DNA from: Magnetococcales bacterium
Lineage (GTDB): Bacteria > Pseudomonadota > Magnetococcia > Magnetococcales > JADFYX01
Reading direction: 5' to 3'
Assembly: GCA_015232405.1 (NCBI GenBank)
Contig: JADFZS010000042.1
Span: 1-41,218, forward strand
DNA: 41,218 nt
Shown: positions 27,199-34,647 of the stretch, piece after piece
Position numbering within the stretch: position 1 is the stretch's first letter
Layout of the letters: each line of letters begins with the position of its first letter
The notes under the pieces: generated by a model
Told to the model about the DNA's origin: nothing
The model's database searches: none
The model's input: only the letters and a program-made list of their open reading frames with translations
Program-made: the position numbers and the translations under genes

Positions 27199-28299
27199 AT
27201 GGCCAAGATAAAATGTTTCAATTGTGAAAAAGAGATCGGTATCCAGGATAAATTCTGCCCTTTTTGTTCAGCAGAACAAAAATTGGTTCATAGCTCGAAA
27301 CCTTCCTCTGAGCAAAAAGCACCCCAGAATGCAACACCTGAACACCATCCTGAGCTTGGTGCAGTAAATAACAGCCCACCAAAAGAGCCATCTGCCCCCC
27401 AAAAAAGAGCCGTTAAAGAGGCTAGCAAAACTGTATCCATAGTAAAAAAAGAGGCAGCAAAAAAAGAGACCGCAAAAAAACCAATAAAAAAAATAGTCCC
27501 GCAATCTGATAAAAAACCTGCTGATATTTCAAACAACCTTAGCCATAAACAACCACTAAAACAGCCTGATAACAAAACAATTGAAGAACCTGTTGAAGAG
27601 CCAATAAAAGAACAGACTGCAAAACAGGAGCACAAGATAGTACAAGAGCCAGATACAGCAGAGGTTAAGGAATATCACCCCAAAAAACATACAAAAAAAC
27701 GCAAGAAAAAAGGTGGGGTAGGTTGTAACACAATTTTATTGGGTGTAGCGGCACTACTGATTTTAGGATATATCGTAAAAACTACATTTATTGATGAAAA
27801 AACAGCTGGGATAAAACTGGACGGTCCCGGTACGTATGGTAGAACAGCATCTGGTAAAGATAGTTCAAAAAGATCGGTAAAGAGAGAGGCAAATATTAAA
27901 GCCTTGATCCCCAATATCAAAGCTTTAAGGAAAAAGGGAAAAATAGAAGAGGCCTATCAACTTGCTAAAAGAGGTGTGCAAAATGATAGTCAAAACATAG
28001 AATTGTTAACTCTTTTGGTACAATTAGCTGAGACAAGAAGCCAGAAGGCTGGTAATAGTCTTAGCAACAAGGATAAACAACAAGCAAAAACTAGAAGCCA
28101 ACAAGCGGCTAAATCTGATCTTAAACAGGCTGCTACAATGTTGTTAAATCAACTAGATTCACCTTGTGACAGAGTTTTAGCACTGGGCAAAACTGATACC
28201 AAGGGTGAGATTGTGGCAACCTGCTCTCCTACTCAAAATAGTAATTTCACCCAAAGCTATGTTATTGATACCAACAAAGGTGAAGCCTGGGAAGAGTGA
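27199..28299 (+). CDS. Zinc-ribbon single-pass membrane protein with Lys/Glu/Pro-rich linker
   Basis: 366 residues from ATG 27199 (AAGGA seven bases upstream; an in-frame TTG at 27148 has no ribosome site). An N-terminal zinc ribbon with two C-x-x-C knuckles (CFNCEKEIGIQDKFCPFC) is followed by a long low-complexity linker rich in Lys, Glu, Pro and Gln (about 30-175), one membrane helix (about 190-210, CNTILLGVAALLILGYIV) and a C-terminal helical domain (about 225-360) with a possible TPR-like segment (KALRKKGKIEEAYQLAKRGVQND). The family is not recognised. It opens an apparent three-gene unit with another zinc-ribbon protein. Confidence 0.85.
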   Translation: MAKIKCFNCEKEIGIQDKFCPFCSAEQKLVHSSKPSSEQKAPQNATPEHHPELGAVNNSPPKEPSAPQKRAVKEASKTVSIVKKEAAKKETAKKPIKKIVPQSDKKPADISNNLSHKQPLKQPDNKTIEEPVEEPIKEQTAKQEHKIVQEPDTAEVKEYHPKKHTKKRKKKGGVGCNTILLGVAALLILGYIVKTTFIDEKTAGIKLDGPGTYGRTASGKDSSKRSVKREANIKALIPNIKALRKKGKIEEAYQLAKRGVQNDSQNIELLTLLVQLAETRSQKAGNSLSNKDKQQAKTRSQQAAKSDLKQAATMLLNQLDSPCDRVLALGKTDTKGEIVATCSPTQNSNFTQSYVIDTNKGEAWEE

Positions 28300-28357
28300 T
28301 TTTTCAACCCGGTATTAATAAATAATTTAAATTGAAAATCTCTATTAGGAGAGAAAA

Positions 28358-29296
28358 TTGGCTAAAATCTGCCCAAGTTGTGCTTATGAGCGAAAAGAAA
28401 ACGATTTGGTTGCCGATTATGAGTGTCCTCAATGTGGCATTATCTACGCTAAATATAGTGGAAACAACAAAAAACCCGATAAAAGCCCCAAACCCATAAA
28501 AGCAAAAAAAAGTAAAATAAATTGGGGTTTCTGGCGTATCGGATTTCTGCTTATAATACTTTTAATAGTCGGAGAGATGGCGATAAGCAATGAGAGCAGA
28601 ATATCAAAATGGTTTGCCCCGGCTGTTGTTGCTGTCCATATTATCGCCGCAGATGATAGCCCCAACACAGCACAGTTTATCGATTCAATAAATATTGATT
28701 CATTTTTAGGGTTGGAGTGGTTTTTCACCCGAAACGCCCAATTGCATGAATTTGCCCTTGAGAACCCTATCAAACTTCACATTATTGATAAAAAGCTCTA
28801 TACCCACCCACCGATACCGCCTAAGCAGCCAAATATATTTACTGCCATATTTTGGTCTCTGCACATGCGCTTTTGGGCTTCAGGAATTGAATATAGCAAG
28901 GAGCTAAACCCCGATATTCAACTTTTTTTGCTATACCACGACCCTGAAATAACCAATCGGGTCCCCCACTCTTTTGGCCTGAAAAAAGGACGTATAGGTG
29001 TGGCAAATCTTTTTGCCTCCCATGATATGTCTGCCAGCAATAAAGTTATTATTGTTCATGAGCTACTACACACTCTGGGAGCAACTGATAAATACAACCC
29101 TGCCAACAACATGCCTAGCTATCCTGATGGCTATGCCGAACCTAATAAAAACCCCCTTTATCCACAAGTCAGAGGGGAGATAATGGGTGGCAGAATACCC
29201 ATATCATCAACTGAAGCAACCATTCCCTTTGGGCTGAGCCAGATGGATATTGGCAGTGCCACTGCCAAAGAAATTTATTGGATCAATGGTCAATAA
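28358..29296 (+). CDS. Zinc-ribbon membrane protein with zincin metallopeptidase domain
   Basis: 312 residues from TTG 28358, supported by AGGAGAG at 28347-28353. A zinc ribbon (CPSCAYERKEN..YECPQCGIIYAKY) is followed by one TM helix (about 57-76) and a domain with the zinc-peptidase motif HELLH (His234, Glu235, His238) in VIIVHELLHTLGATDKY, then YPDGYAEP, PLYPQ and EIMGGR. I recognise this HELLHTLGA-DKY pattern as recurring in uncharacterised bacterial zincins. The catalytic domain should face the periplasm with the ribbon in the cytoplasm. Substrate unknown. It lies 58 bases after the previous gene and overlaps the VanZ-like gene. Confidence 0.88.
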   Translation: MAKICPSCAYERKENDLVADYECPQCGIIYAKYSGNNKKPDKSPKPIKAKKSKINWGFWRIGFLLIILLIVGEMAISNESRISKWFAPAVVAVHIIAADDSPNTAQFIDSINIDSFLGLEWFFTRNAQLHEFALENPIKLHIIDKKLYTHPPIPPKQPNIFTAIFWSLHMRFWASGIEYSKELNPDIQLFLLYHDPEITNRVPHSFGLKKGRIGVANLFASHDMSASNKVIIVHELLHTLGATDKYNPANNMPSYPDGYAEPNKNPLYPQVRGEIMGGRIPISSTEATIPFGLSQMDIGSATAKEIYWINGQ

Positions 29297-29843
29297 TACT
29301 GATAATAGTAGCGGTGATTTTTTTGTTGATAATAAACCCTTAAACCACATTCCCTGGATAATAACCGGGGTATATCTGTTAGCTGTTTATACATTTCTGC
29401 CGTTTGCACCTGTTTGGTTTAAAAGTATAATCAGTTATACTGGCTATGATGGGTTCTCATATATTGTCACCTCTATTTCAGCTATATCTGCTATTATTGT
29501 TATAAAAAAAGTCGCCCTAAATGGTTTTAAAATTGTGCTGCTGGCAGTAGCCGCAATTGCTTTTATCGCTTTGATTGCCAGCCAAATGGATAAAGCAGCT
29601 GAACGACTCCACTTTTTAGAATATGCAATACTGGGAATTATGCTCTATTGGGCCAAGGGTTATCCCAAGGGTGTGGGTTTAGTTTTTGTATTTTTGATAT
29701 CTGCTATCGCTGGTGGAGTTGATGAGCTAATCCAATATTTTTTACCCAACCGCTATTATGATATTCGCGATATCGGTTTTAATGTTTTGGGAAGTGGCCT
29801 GGGAGTTGTTCTGGGGATACTCATGCGGCCCAACAAAAGCTAA
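29286..29843 (+). CDS. VanZ-like integral membrane protein
   Basis: 186 residues from ATG 29286, overlapping the preceding stop by 11 bases; a TTG at 29250 is a less likely start. About five membrane helices. VanZ-like family residues are visible: HFLEYAILGIMLYW, then DELIQYFLPNRYYDIRDIGFNVLGSGLG, i.e. the DE..Q....R..D..D...N..G pattern. VanZ proteins include a teicoplanin-resistance accessory in Gram-positives; most Gram-negative members have no known function. Overlap suggests co-translation with the zincin. Confidence 0.88.
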   Translation: MVNNTDNSSGDFFVDNKPLNHIPWIITGVYLLAVYTFLPFAPVWFKSIISYTGYDGFSYIVTSISAISAIIVIKKVALNGFKIVLLAVAAIAFIALIASQMDKAAERLHFLEYAILGIMLYWAKGYPKGVGLVFVFLISAIAGGVDELIQYFLPNRYYDIRDIGFNVLGSGLGVVLGILMRPNKS

Positions 29844-29903
29844 AGATAAATTGCGGAACAAAAAGATCAAATATTGTGCTATTTCCTGCAGTTATTAATT
29901 TTT

Positions 29904-31907
29904 TTATGATATTGCCTTGCCATCACCATTTTTTTCACACCAAACATACCAAACTTTCCTTAACTCTTTGGTTAAATTATCGGCAAATCTACCATGGTTA
30001 CATAGGGGTGAATCAAGCAGCCTCTGCCGTAAACCCTGCTGCAACTGTTGTAACTTCTGAGGATTTTGCGCTATTGCAACAACAAGATCGATATATTGGG
30101 TAAAGTTATCTGTAATCAGCTCATTTAGCCCCAAAGTGTTGAGAAAACTAGTAGCATGACGACCTGCAAATATCTCTCCTCTAGCAGTGACCACAGGAAC
30201 CCCCATCCAGAGTGCCTCCATGGTAGTTACGCCACCAGAGTATGGTAAAGTATCTAGAGCCAGATCAACATGGTTATATTTTGCCAGTAAATCAGGGTGA
30301 GGTACAAATCCCTCCATGGTTATCCTATCTGGATCAACCCCCTCTTTGGCAAAATAGCTTTTTACTCTTTTTAAGTTGTATTGACTATCCATACCCTTAA
30401 AAGCAAGCAACAGGTCACAGTTGGCTGCTCTTTGTAAAATTTGTGACCATACATGAAGCATCTCGTTGTTAATCTTTTCAGGGTTGCCAAAATTACCCAA
30501 GGTGATGCGATCAGCAGCCTTTTTTATTTTGGAGATAACAATTGCAGGTTTATAATCAGGAGGGGTATAACTGAGCCAAGAGTCAGGCAGCCTGATGATT
30601 TCCTCGACATAATATTTCTCTTCACCATAAGCAACAGAGCTTAAATCAGCTATTAGATAATCTATGGTTTGCAAACCTGTGGTGCTCACATAACCAGCCC
30701 AGGTCATCTGTATTGGGGCCGGTTTTTTGGCAAACAGAGCCATTCTATTTTTTGCTGTGTGGCCTGACATATCAATTAAAATATCAATAAGATCAAGATT
30801 TATACGCCTGGCTAGCTCATCGCTGCCAATATTAGTGATAGTATGCCAGCCATCAGAACAACTTTTCAACTGTGCGCTCAAATCGTCATCTTTACGGTCA
30901 GAATAGCAAATTATCTCTAGCTTTTGCGGATCATGATGCCGCAAAAAACCAGCTATAAAATAGCCAATGGGATGTCTGCCCAGATCACCAGATAACAAAC
31001 CTATTTTAAGTTTGCGTTTTGGAGAAATATCATTTTTGTGGTGAAAAATATTTAAATCAGCTGGGGAGAAAAGAGCATCCGCCCATCTTTTGTGTATGGA
31101 GTATAGATTATCTAGTGTCTGACTAGGTATATATTGCGAGCACAGTAGCAGATCGTCATGAGCGTCGGAAAAATCACTTTTAATGGCAATGGCTTTTTCC
31201 AACACTGCAACGGCCTCTTTTATTTTGCAATGCTCTTTGAATATAACACCAAGATTATGGTGGGCAACGGCAAAATTTGGATTTAAGGCTATCGCTTTTT
31301 GGGTAACTATAACGGCCTCTTCAAGCCTTCCTGTAACACGCAGTGCCAGACCCAAGTTGGCAAGTACTGCAACATTGTTGGGATAAACAGCTAAATATTT
31401 TTCATAACACTCTATAGCTTTATCCTCTTGTTCATTTTGATGATAGGCAAGTCCCCGTTGAAAAATATTTTCTATGGCTTCTGGGTTGTTGATAGCTGTA
31501 GTAAGAGGGGCAGGATTGTTATGAAGATAGATTAGATACTCTATAAACTGGTTGTTTTGCGGTTCTATTTTTAAAGCAGTTTTTAGAGCCGCAACCGCCT
31601 CTTCAACCCTACCAAGTTGATATAGCGATCCTCCCAGATTGTAATATAAATAGGCAATATCTTTCCTGACTTTTATCGCCTGTTCAAACTGTATAACAGC
31701 CAGATCGTGGCGGTTGACTTTTTGGGCGATAAGGCCAAGGAGATTTATACCATCAACATGGTTGGGAAAAGCTTGAATAATTGCTCTGCATATCCTATCT
31801 GCTTCTGGGTAACTTGCAGCGTTAAAAAGATCAACCGCTTTTTTATAAGCACCATCAATAGTGAGTGGCGGTTGGTCATCTGCATCTGTTTTTGTTTGCT
31901 CAATCAT
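29904..31907 (-). CDS. TPR protein with O-GlcNAc transferase (SPINDLY-type) C-terminal domain
   Basis: 667 residues. The N-terminal half carries several TPR units (about 15-260; for example LGLIAQKVNRHDLAVIQFEQA, YYNLGGSLYQLGRVEEAV, HHNLGVIFKEHCKIKEAVAV). The C-terminal half is the GT41-like catalytic region: GDLGRHPIGYF, DILIDMSGHT, PIQMTWAGYVSTTG, LGNFGNPEKI, DLALDTLPYSGGVTTMEALWMGVPVVT and GRHATSFLNTLGL. Bacterial members are thought to glycosylate proteins such as flagellins or adhesins; the acceptor here is unknown. No Shine-Dalgarno precedes ATG 31907; the leader is almost pure A/T. It converges on the VanZ-like gene. Confidence 0.95.
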   Translation of the reverse strand: MIEQTKTDADDQPPLTIDGAYKKAVDLFNAASYPEADRICRAIIQAFPNHVDGINLLGLIAQKVNRHDLAVIQFEQAIKVRKDIAYLYYNLGGSLYQLGRVEEAVAALKTALKIEPQNNQFIEYLIYLHNNPAPLTTAINNPEAIENIFQRGLAYHQNEQEDKAIECYEKYLAVYPNNVAVLANLGLALRVTGRLEEAVIVTQKAIALNPNFAVAHHNLGVIFKEHCKIKEAVAVLEKAIAIKSDFSDAHDDLLLCSQYIPSQTLDNLYSIHKRWADALFSPADLNIFHHKNDISPKRKLKIGLLSGDLGRHPIGYFIAGFLRHHDPQKLEIICYSDRKDDDLSAQLKSCSDGWHTITNIGSDELARRINLDLIDILIDMSGHTAKNRMALFAKKPAPIQMTWAGYVSTTGLQTIDYLIADLSSVAYGEEKYYVEEIIRLPDSWLSYTPPDYKPAIVISKIKKAADRITLGNFGNPEKINNEMLHVWSQILQRAANCDLLLAFKGMDSQYNLKRVKSYFAKEGVDPDRITMEGFVPHPDLLAKYNHVDLALDTLPYSGGVTTMEALWMGVPVVTARGEIFAGRHATSFLNTLGLNELITDNFTQYIDLVVAIAQNPQKLQQLQQGLRQRLLDSPLCNHGRFADNLTKELRKVWYVWCEKNGDGKAIS

Positions 31908-32350
31908 TATATTTTAATTTTCATATTTACCAGGCATATCATCAGATTGTTCTATTATATCCCAAACATTCATTTTCATTCTAATAAAGAACAACAATAT
32001 CACATTAATACAGTTATTACCCGTTGGAATAACTGGGCTGAATAACATAAAGCAGCCCAAAACAGATGATCACATAAAAATTTTTTCTTTGATGGTTAAT
32101 CAATAGCTAATGGAATTGTTAAAGATTTTCAACACTCCCCTTTTACAGATGATTTTTCATCTACTTTTTTTTGATTTTTTGCTTTTGTCACAGCAGGCTC
32201 TGTCCGATAAGTGTTGTAAGGTTGAAAATAGAACCTTAATGAAAGCATAGATCACGGTCCGGGCTGGGCCTGTAAAACGAACAGCTCAATTCCCATAATT
32301 ATAATTTACTTTTTTGTGTAGATCCCTTTTTGTCCTAAAGGAGATATATA
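31908..32350. other. Intergenic region with GC-richer structured leader
   Basis: This gap lies between the glycosyltransferase start and the 63-residue peptide gene. Its first half is plain AT-rich sequence. From about 32190 a more structured part appears: a hairpin AAGGTT/AACCTT (32218-32223 with 32232-32237), a locally GC-rich block (32253-32270) and a short CTGT/ACAG inverted repeat. It may be a 5' leader or small RNA. No known riboswitch signature was recognised. Confidence 0.4.
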
Positions 32351-32542
32351 ATGGTCGGTTCTGTTCAAGCAAGTAGCGTTGTAAGTAGTCAAATTAGCGC
32401 AGTATCTCATGCAATAAAAGATGCTAAACCAGATTTGGTATCTATAGATACTGGCAGTAGCTCAGGAGCAAAGGCTGGAGATGGCTCCGCTGGTAATAGC
32501 AATTTTAAACCTCCTTCCAAGGGTATAGATCTTTCAGTATAA
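32351..32542 (+). CDS. Small 63-residue peptide with strong ribosome site
   Basis: A 63-residue protein of unknown family. AAAGGAGA stands about seven bases before ATG 32351, the best ribosome site in this region, and a 12-bp hairpin follows the stop. The N-terminal half is a Ser/Val/Ala-rich amphipathic helix (SVQASSVVSSQISAVSHAI); the C-terminal half is Gly/Ser/Lys-rich and ends GIDLSV. It has no signal peptide, TM segment or cysteine. The Ser/Gln-rich helix recalls small YjfB-like putative motility proteins, but similarity is too weak to claim. Confidence 0.65.
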   Translation: MVGSVQASSVVSSQISAVSHAIKDAKPDLVSIDTGSSSGAKAGDGSAGNSNFKPPSKGIDLSV

Positions 32543-32550
32543 GCCAAAGT

Positions 32551-32583
32551 TAAATGGGGTAGCTTAACTCCCTACCCCATTTA
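32551..32583. terminator. Hairpin after small peptide gene
   Basis: Perfect 12-bp inverted repeat TAAATGGGGTAG (32551-32562) and its complement (32572-32583) with a nine-base loop, eight bases after the stop of the 63-residue gene. The following sequence is only mildly T-rich, so termination may be partial. Confidence 0.7.
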
Positions 32584-32703
32584 ATAATTTCAACCTTCCG
32601 AAAAAAATCTGTTTTTATGCAACAGAAATATGTTGATTTAACAGATTTTTTTATCAACATTTTATTTAGATTTGGCTAGTTTTAGAAAATTGAAGGACCT
32701 ATT

Positions 32704-32907
32704 ATGGCACACTATTTTTGTGACGATTGTCAGGAATCATTTGTAGGCAATGTAAATAAGTGTCCTGGGTGTTGGTCTATTTGTGATAAAGTAGAAAAAC
32801 GGTCTATAGTTATAAGCATTTTCGCAACTGTTTGGGATAAGTTTTTTACGGTTTTAACAAAACTGATACATATAATATTCACAAAACCAAAACCCAGGAT
32901 ACCCTAA
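32704..32907 (+). CDS. Small zinc-ribbon protein
   Basis: 67 residues. Two C-x-x-C knuckles (FCDDCQ at 6-9 and KCPGC at 20-23) plus a further Cys27 suggest a zinc ribbon. The C-terminal half is a hydrophobic/amphipathic helix (about 34-60, IVISIFATVWDKFF) that may attach to the membrane. AAGGA is present about eight bases before ATG 32704. No named family. It is the third zinc-ribbon protein in 6 kb, after 27199 and 28358. Confidence 0.65.
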   Translation: MAHYFCDDCQESFVGNVNKCPGCWSICDKVEKRSIVISIFATVWDKFFTVLTKLIHIIFTKPKPRIP

Positions 32908-33029
32908 ATATTTTATAATTATTTTAGATGATAGGTAACTGGTAGATATGTTAGTTCTAACTATCTTTTTAACTAATCAGCTCGTTGCATGACTTGTGAC
33001 TGTAGAGGTGTACCAGCAAATAACAATGG

Positions 33030-33086
33030 CAAGGCTCATAGCAAAACCAACTGATGATGTATAATAATCCAGTTGATTTTGCCTTG
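33030..33086. repeat. Imperfect long inverted repeat
   Basis: GCAAAACCAACTG (33041-33053) pairs with CAGTTGATTTTGC (33070-33082) with one mismatch and a 16-base loop; CAAG (33030-33033) extends pairing with CTTG (33083-33086) across a left-side bulge. It lies 60 bases upstream of a small membrane ORF and could be a terminator-like or RNA structure, or a remnant of a mobile element. Confidence 0.5.
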
Positions 33087-33145
33087 TAACTTAGCTATGG
33101 GGCGGTATTGCGGTTATAAGTCATACAACAAGCAGGCTAGATTGA

Positions 33146-33310
33146 ATGATCATCCGAATTATAATTTTTCTGGTTATTATTTTTGCAGTTGTCTCCTATT
33201 TTCTGCGAAAGCGTGGCATTAAAATAGGGCTGACTCAAAGTGGAAAAAATGCTCTTTTTAGGGGTGTTGTTTTAGCCATAAGATTGCTGTTAAGAAGAAT
33301 TGGCTTATAA
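33146..33310 (+). CDS. Small 54-residue membrane protein
   Basis: A short open frame from ATG 33146 to TAA 33308-33310. Residues 2-20 are strongly hydrophobic (IIRIIIFLVIIFAVVSYFL) and the rest is basic (RKRGIKIGLTQ, LLLRRIGL), giving an N-out or N-in single-pass protein with a positive tail. No clear Shine-Dalgarno (AGG ten bases upstream). Composition is protein-like and it fills the gap ahead of the convergent FliG-like gene, but evidence is limited. Confidence 0.5.
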   Translation: MIIRIIIFLVIIFAVVSYFLRKRGIKIGLTQSGKNALFRGVVLAIRLLLRRIGL

Positions 33311-33327
33311 GGCAGGTATTAGTAGCT

Positions 33328-33753
33328 CTAATAAATTATTTCATTATCTTTGTGCAGCCAGGGAGCAAATATTTTTTCTTTATCAAGAAGCATACGGGCC
33401 ACAGCAGTTATGGCTCTCTGTGCCTCCTCCACCTCTGATCTTGGCCTTGGGGGTGACATTGCCAACTCCTCTTCCAAAACTGCACCAGCCCGTTTAGATA
33501 AATTTTTAATAAACTTTGCAATAAAATTTTTATCTACCCCTTTTAAAGCTATGGGTAAAAGAGGTTTTGGAACCTCCTGCAACAAAATTGTCAAATCTCT
33601 GTCCGGTAACTTGGACATATCTTCAAAGCGAAAAAGTTGTGCTAATACCTCCTTGGCAAGGGGCAGATCCCGCTGTTTTAGATAATCAATTATGCTATCT
33701 GCCGACTCTTTATTGAGCAAGTTAATGATATTTGCAACTTTTTCAATATTCAT
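33328..33753 (-). CDS. Stand-alone FliG C-terminal-domain protein
   Basis: 141 residues matching the C-terminal part of flagellar switch protein FliG: FRFEDMSKLPDRDLTILLQEV, LPIALKGVDKNFIAKFIKNLSKRAGAVLEEEL and SEVEEAQRAITAVARMLLDKEKI align with the same region of full FliG (about 330 residues). The first 40 residues resemble the end of the middle domain. Charged torque residues known from E. coli have counterparts: Lys in ALKG, Arg in SKRA, acidic EEE in place of RDD, and Arg in RPRS. No FliM/FliN/MotAB gene is nearby. It may modify the motor switch, or be a truncated duplicate of fliG. It has a normal in-frame start, so it is not obviously a pseudogene. Confidence 0.8.
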   Translation of the reverse strand: MNIEKVANIINLLNKESADSIIDYLKQRDLPLAKEVLAQLFRFEDMSKLPDRDLTILLQEVPKPLLPIALKGVDKNFIAKFIKNLSKRAGAVLEEELAMSPPRPRSEVEEAQRAITAVARMLLDKEKIFAPWLHKDNEIIY

Positions 33754-33987
33754 AGCATTGCTAACTCACCCCTTAACAATTTTTTACCATATAATCATGA
33801 TACTTGCTAATTGGCGAAAGTTTCAACCAATATGACTTACTAGGAGGTGCGTGCGCACAACTGCCGAATCTAGGATTATGCTTAATTGCTGGTTACTTGG
33901 TAAAAAATATTTTTAAATATTTATTAATACCAGTAAGCACCACACATCTTAAGCGAATGTATAAATAGCTAATTATTGTTAATGAAA
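33754..33987. other. Intergenic region with no confident gene
   Basis: The sequence includes TAGGAGG (33841-33847) shortly before a 21-codon open frame (33851-33916) and a GTGCGCAC palindrome, locally GC-richer than its surroundings. The spacing is too short for a usual ribosome site, so I do not call a gene. Confidence 0.3.
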
Positions 33988-34287
33988 TCACCTGATTTTA
34001 AATAACCCCCTTAGCATTGATAGATCAAGTCTTGTTGCCAGATTATCATAACAACCTGTAATGGTTATTTCTGAATCAAAGCGAACATATTTGCTCATGA
34101 GCAGAAGCATACCAAAACAGGAGTCATCAATATCATTAACAGCCTTGAAATCCAGAAGAAAATTTCTCGAAGGGTCAAAACTTGAATAGGCCTCAAAAAA
34201 CTCTTTTCTAGAGTTTGAGCCAAATGTATTTCCCAGTTCAATTACCGCTTCACCAGTCTTTAAATTATCATATACATCAATGCCCAT
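33988..34287 (-). CDS. STAS-domain protein (anti-sigma-factor-antagonist-like)
   Basis: A 99-residue protein from ATG 34287; the ATG two codons earlier (34293) abuts the AGGAG and is a poor start. It has the STAS layout: beta strand (GEAVIELG), then NFLLDFKAVNDIDDSCFGMLLLM with a Ser at the site that is phosphorylated in SpoIIAA-like proteins, then EITITGCYDNL and a C-terminal helix. Such proteins bind anti-sigma or switch kinases. No partner kinase (RsbW/SpoIIAB type) is adjacent. It lies upstream of and on the same strand as the FliG-like gene, 234 bases apart. Confidence 0.8.
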   Translation of the reverse strand: MGIDVYDNLKTGEAVIELGNTFGSNSRKEFFEAYSSFDPSRNFLLDFKAVNDIDDSCFGMLLLMSKYVRFDSEITITGCYDNLATRLDLSMLRGLFKIR

Positions 34288-34647
34288 CTCCATCTCCTAA
34301 AAGCTCTTTTTATCTGCCACTACAATTATTAAGATGTTTGTTATTAAACTATTTTTGTTACTGCTGGTTTTCACTAATGCGTATTGTATGCCAATTGATG
34401 TAACTATCTAATAAACATACGTTAACAGACTGCAATCCGGTATATTTGTTCTTCCTGGGGGATCTCTTTAACAAATTAATGAAAGCAGATTTTGCCATAG
34501 GGTGAAATATTTTCCCGGTTTGTATTTTATTGTTACAATTAAAATAATTTAAGTTACAGTTGTGCAGAACAAGTAAAAATGGCTATGCTTAAGGCCGTAT
34601 CCATCAATAAAATCTGGGTAGATTCACAACAGTGAGGTTAATGAACT
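34288..34647. other. Divergent intergenic region
   Basis: A 360-base AT-rich gap between the STAS gene and the alcohol dehydrogenase. It should hold the promoters of both. I see no gene, hairpin terminator or convincing promoter. Confidence 0.5.

Noticed and set aside
32203-32210. TCCGATAA resembling a flagellar sigma-28 -10 box upstream of the small peptide gene
   Set aside because: No TAAA-type -35 element at the expected distance.
33350-33685. 111-codon plus-strand frame opposite the FliG-like gene
   Set aside because: The minus-strand frame matches FliG; the plus frame is its shadow with no family features.
33851-33916. 21-codon frame after TAGGAGG
   Set aside because: Spacing of three bases is too short and the peptide has no recognisable feature; noted only as an intergenic oddity.
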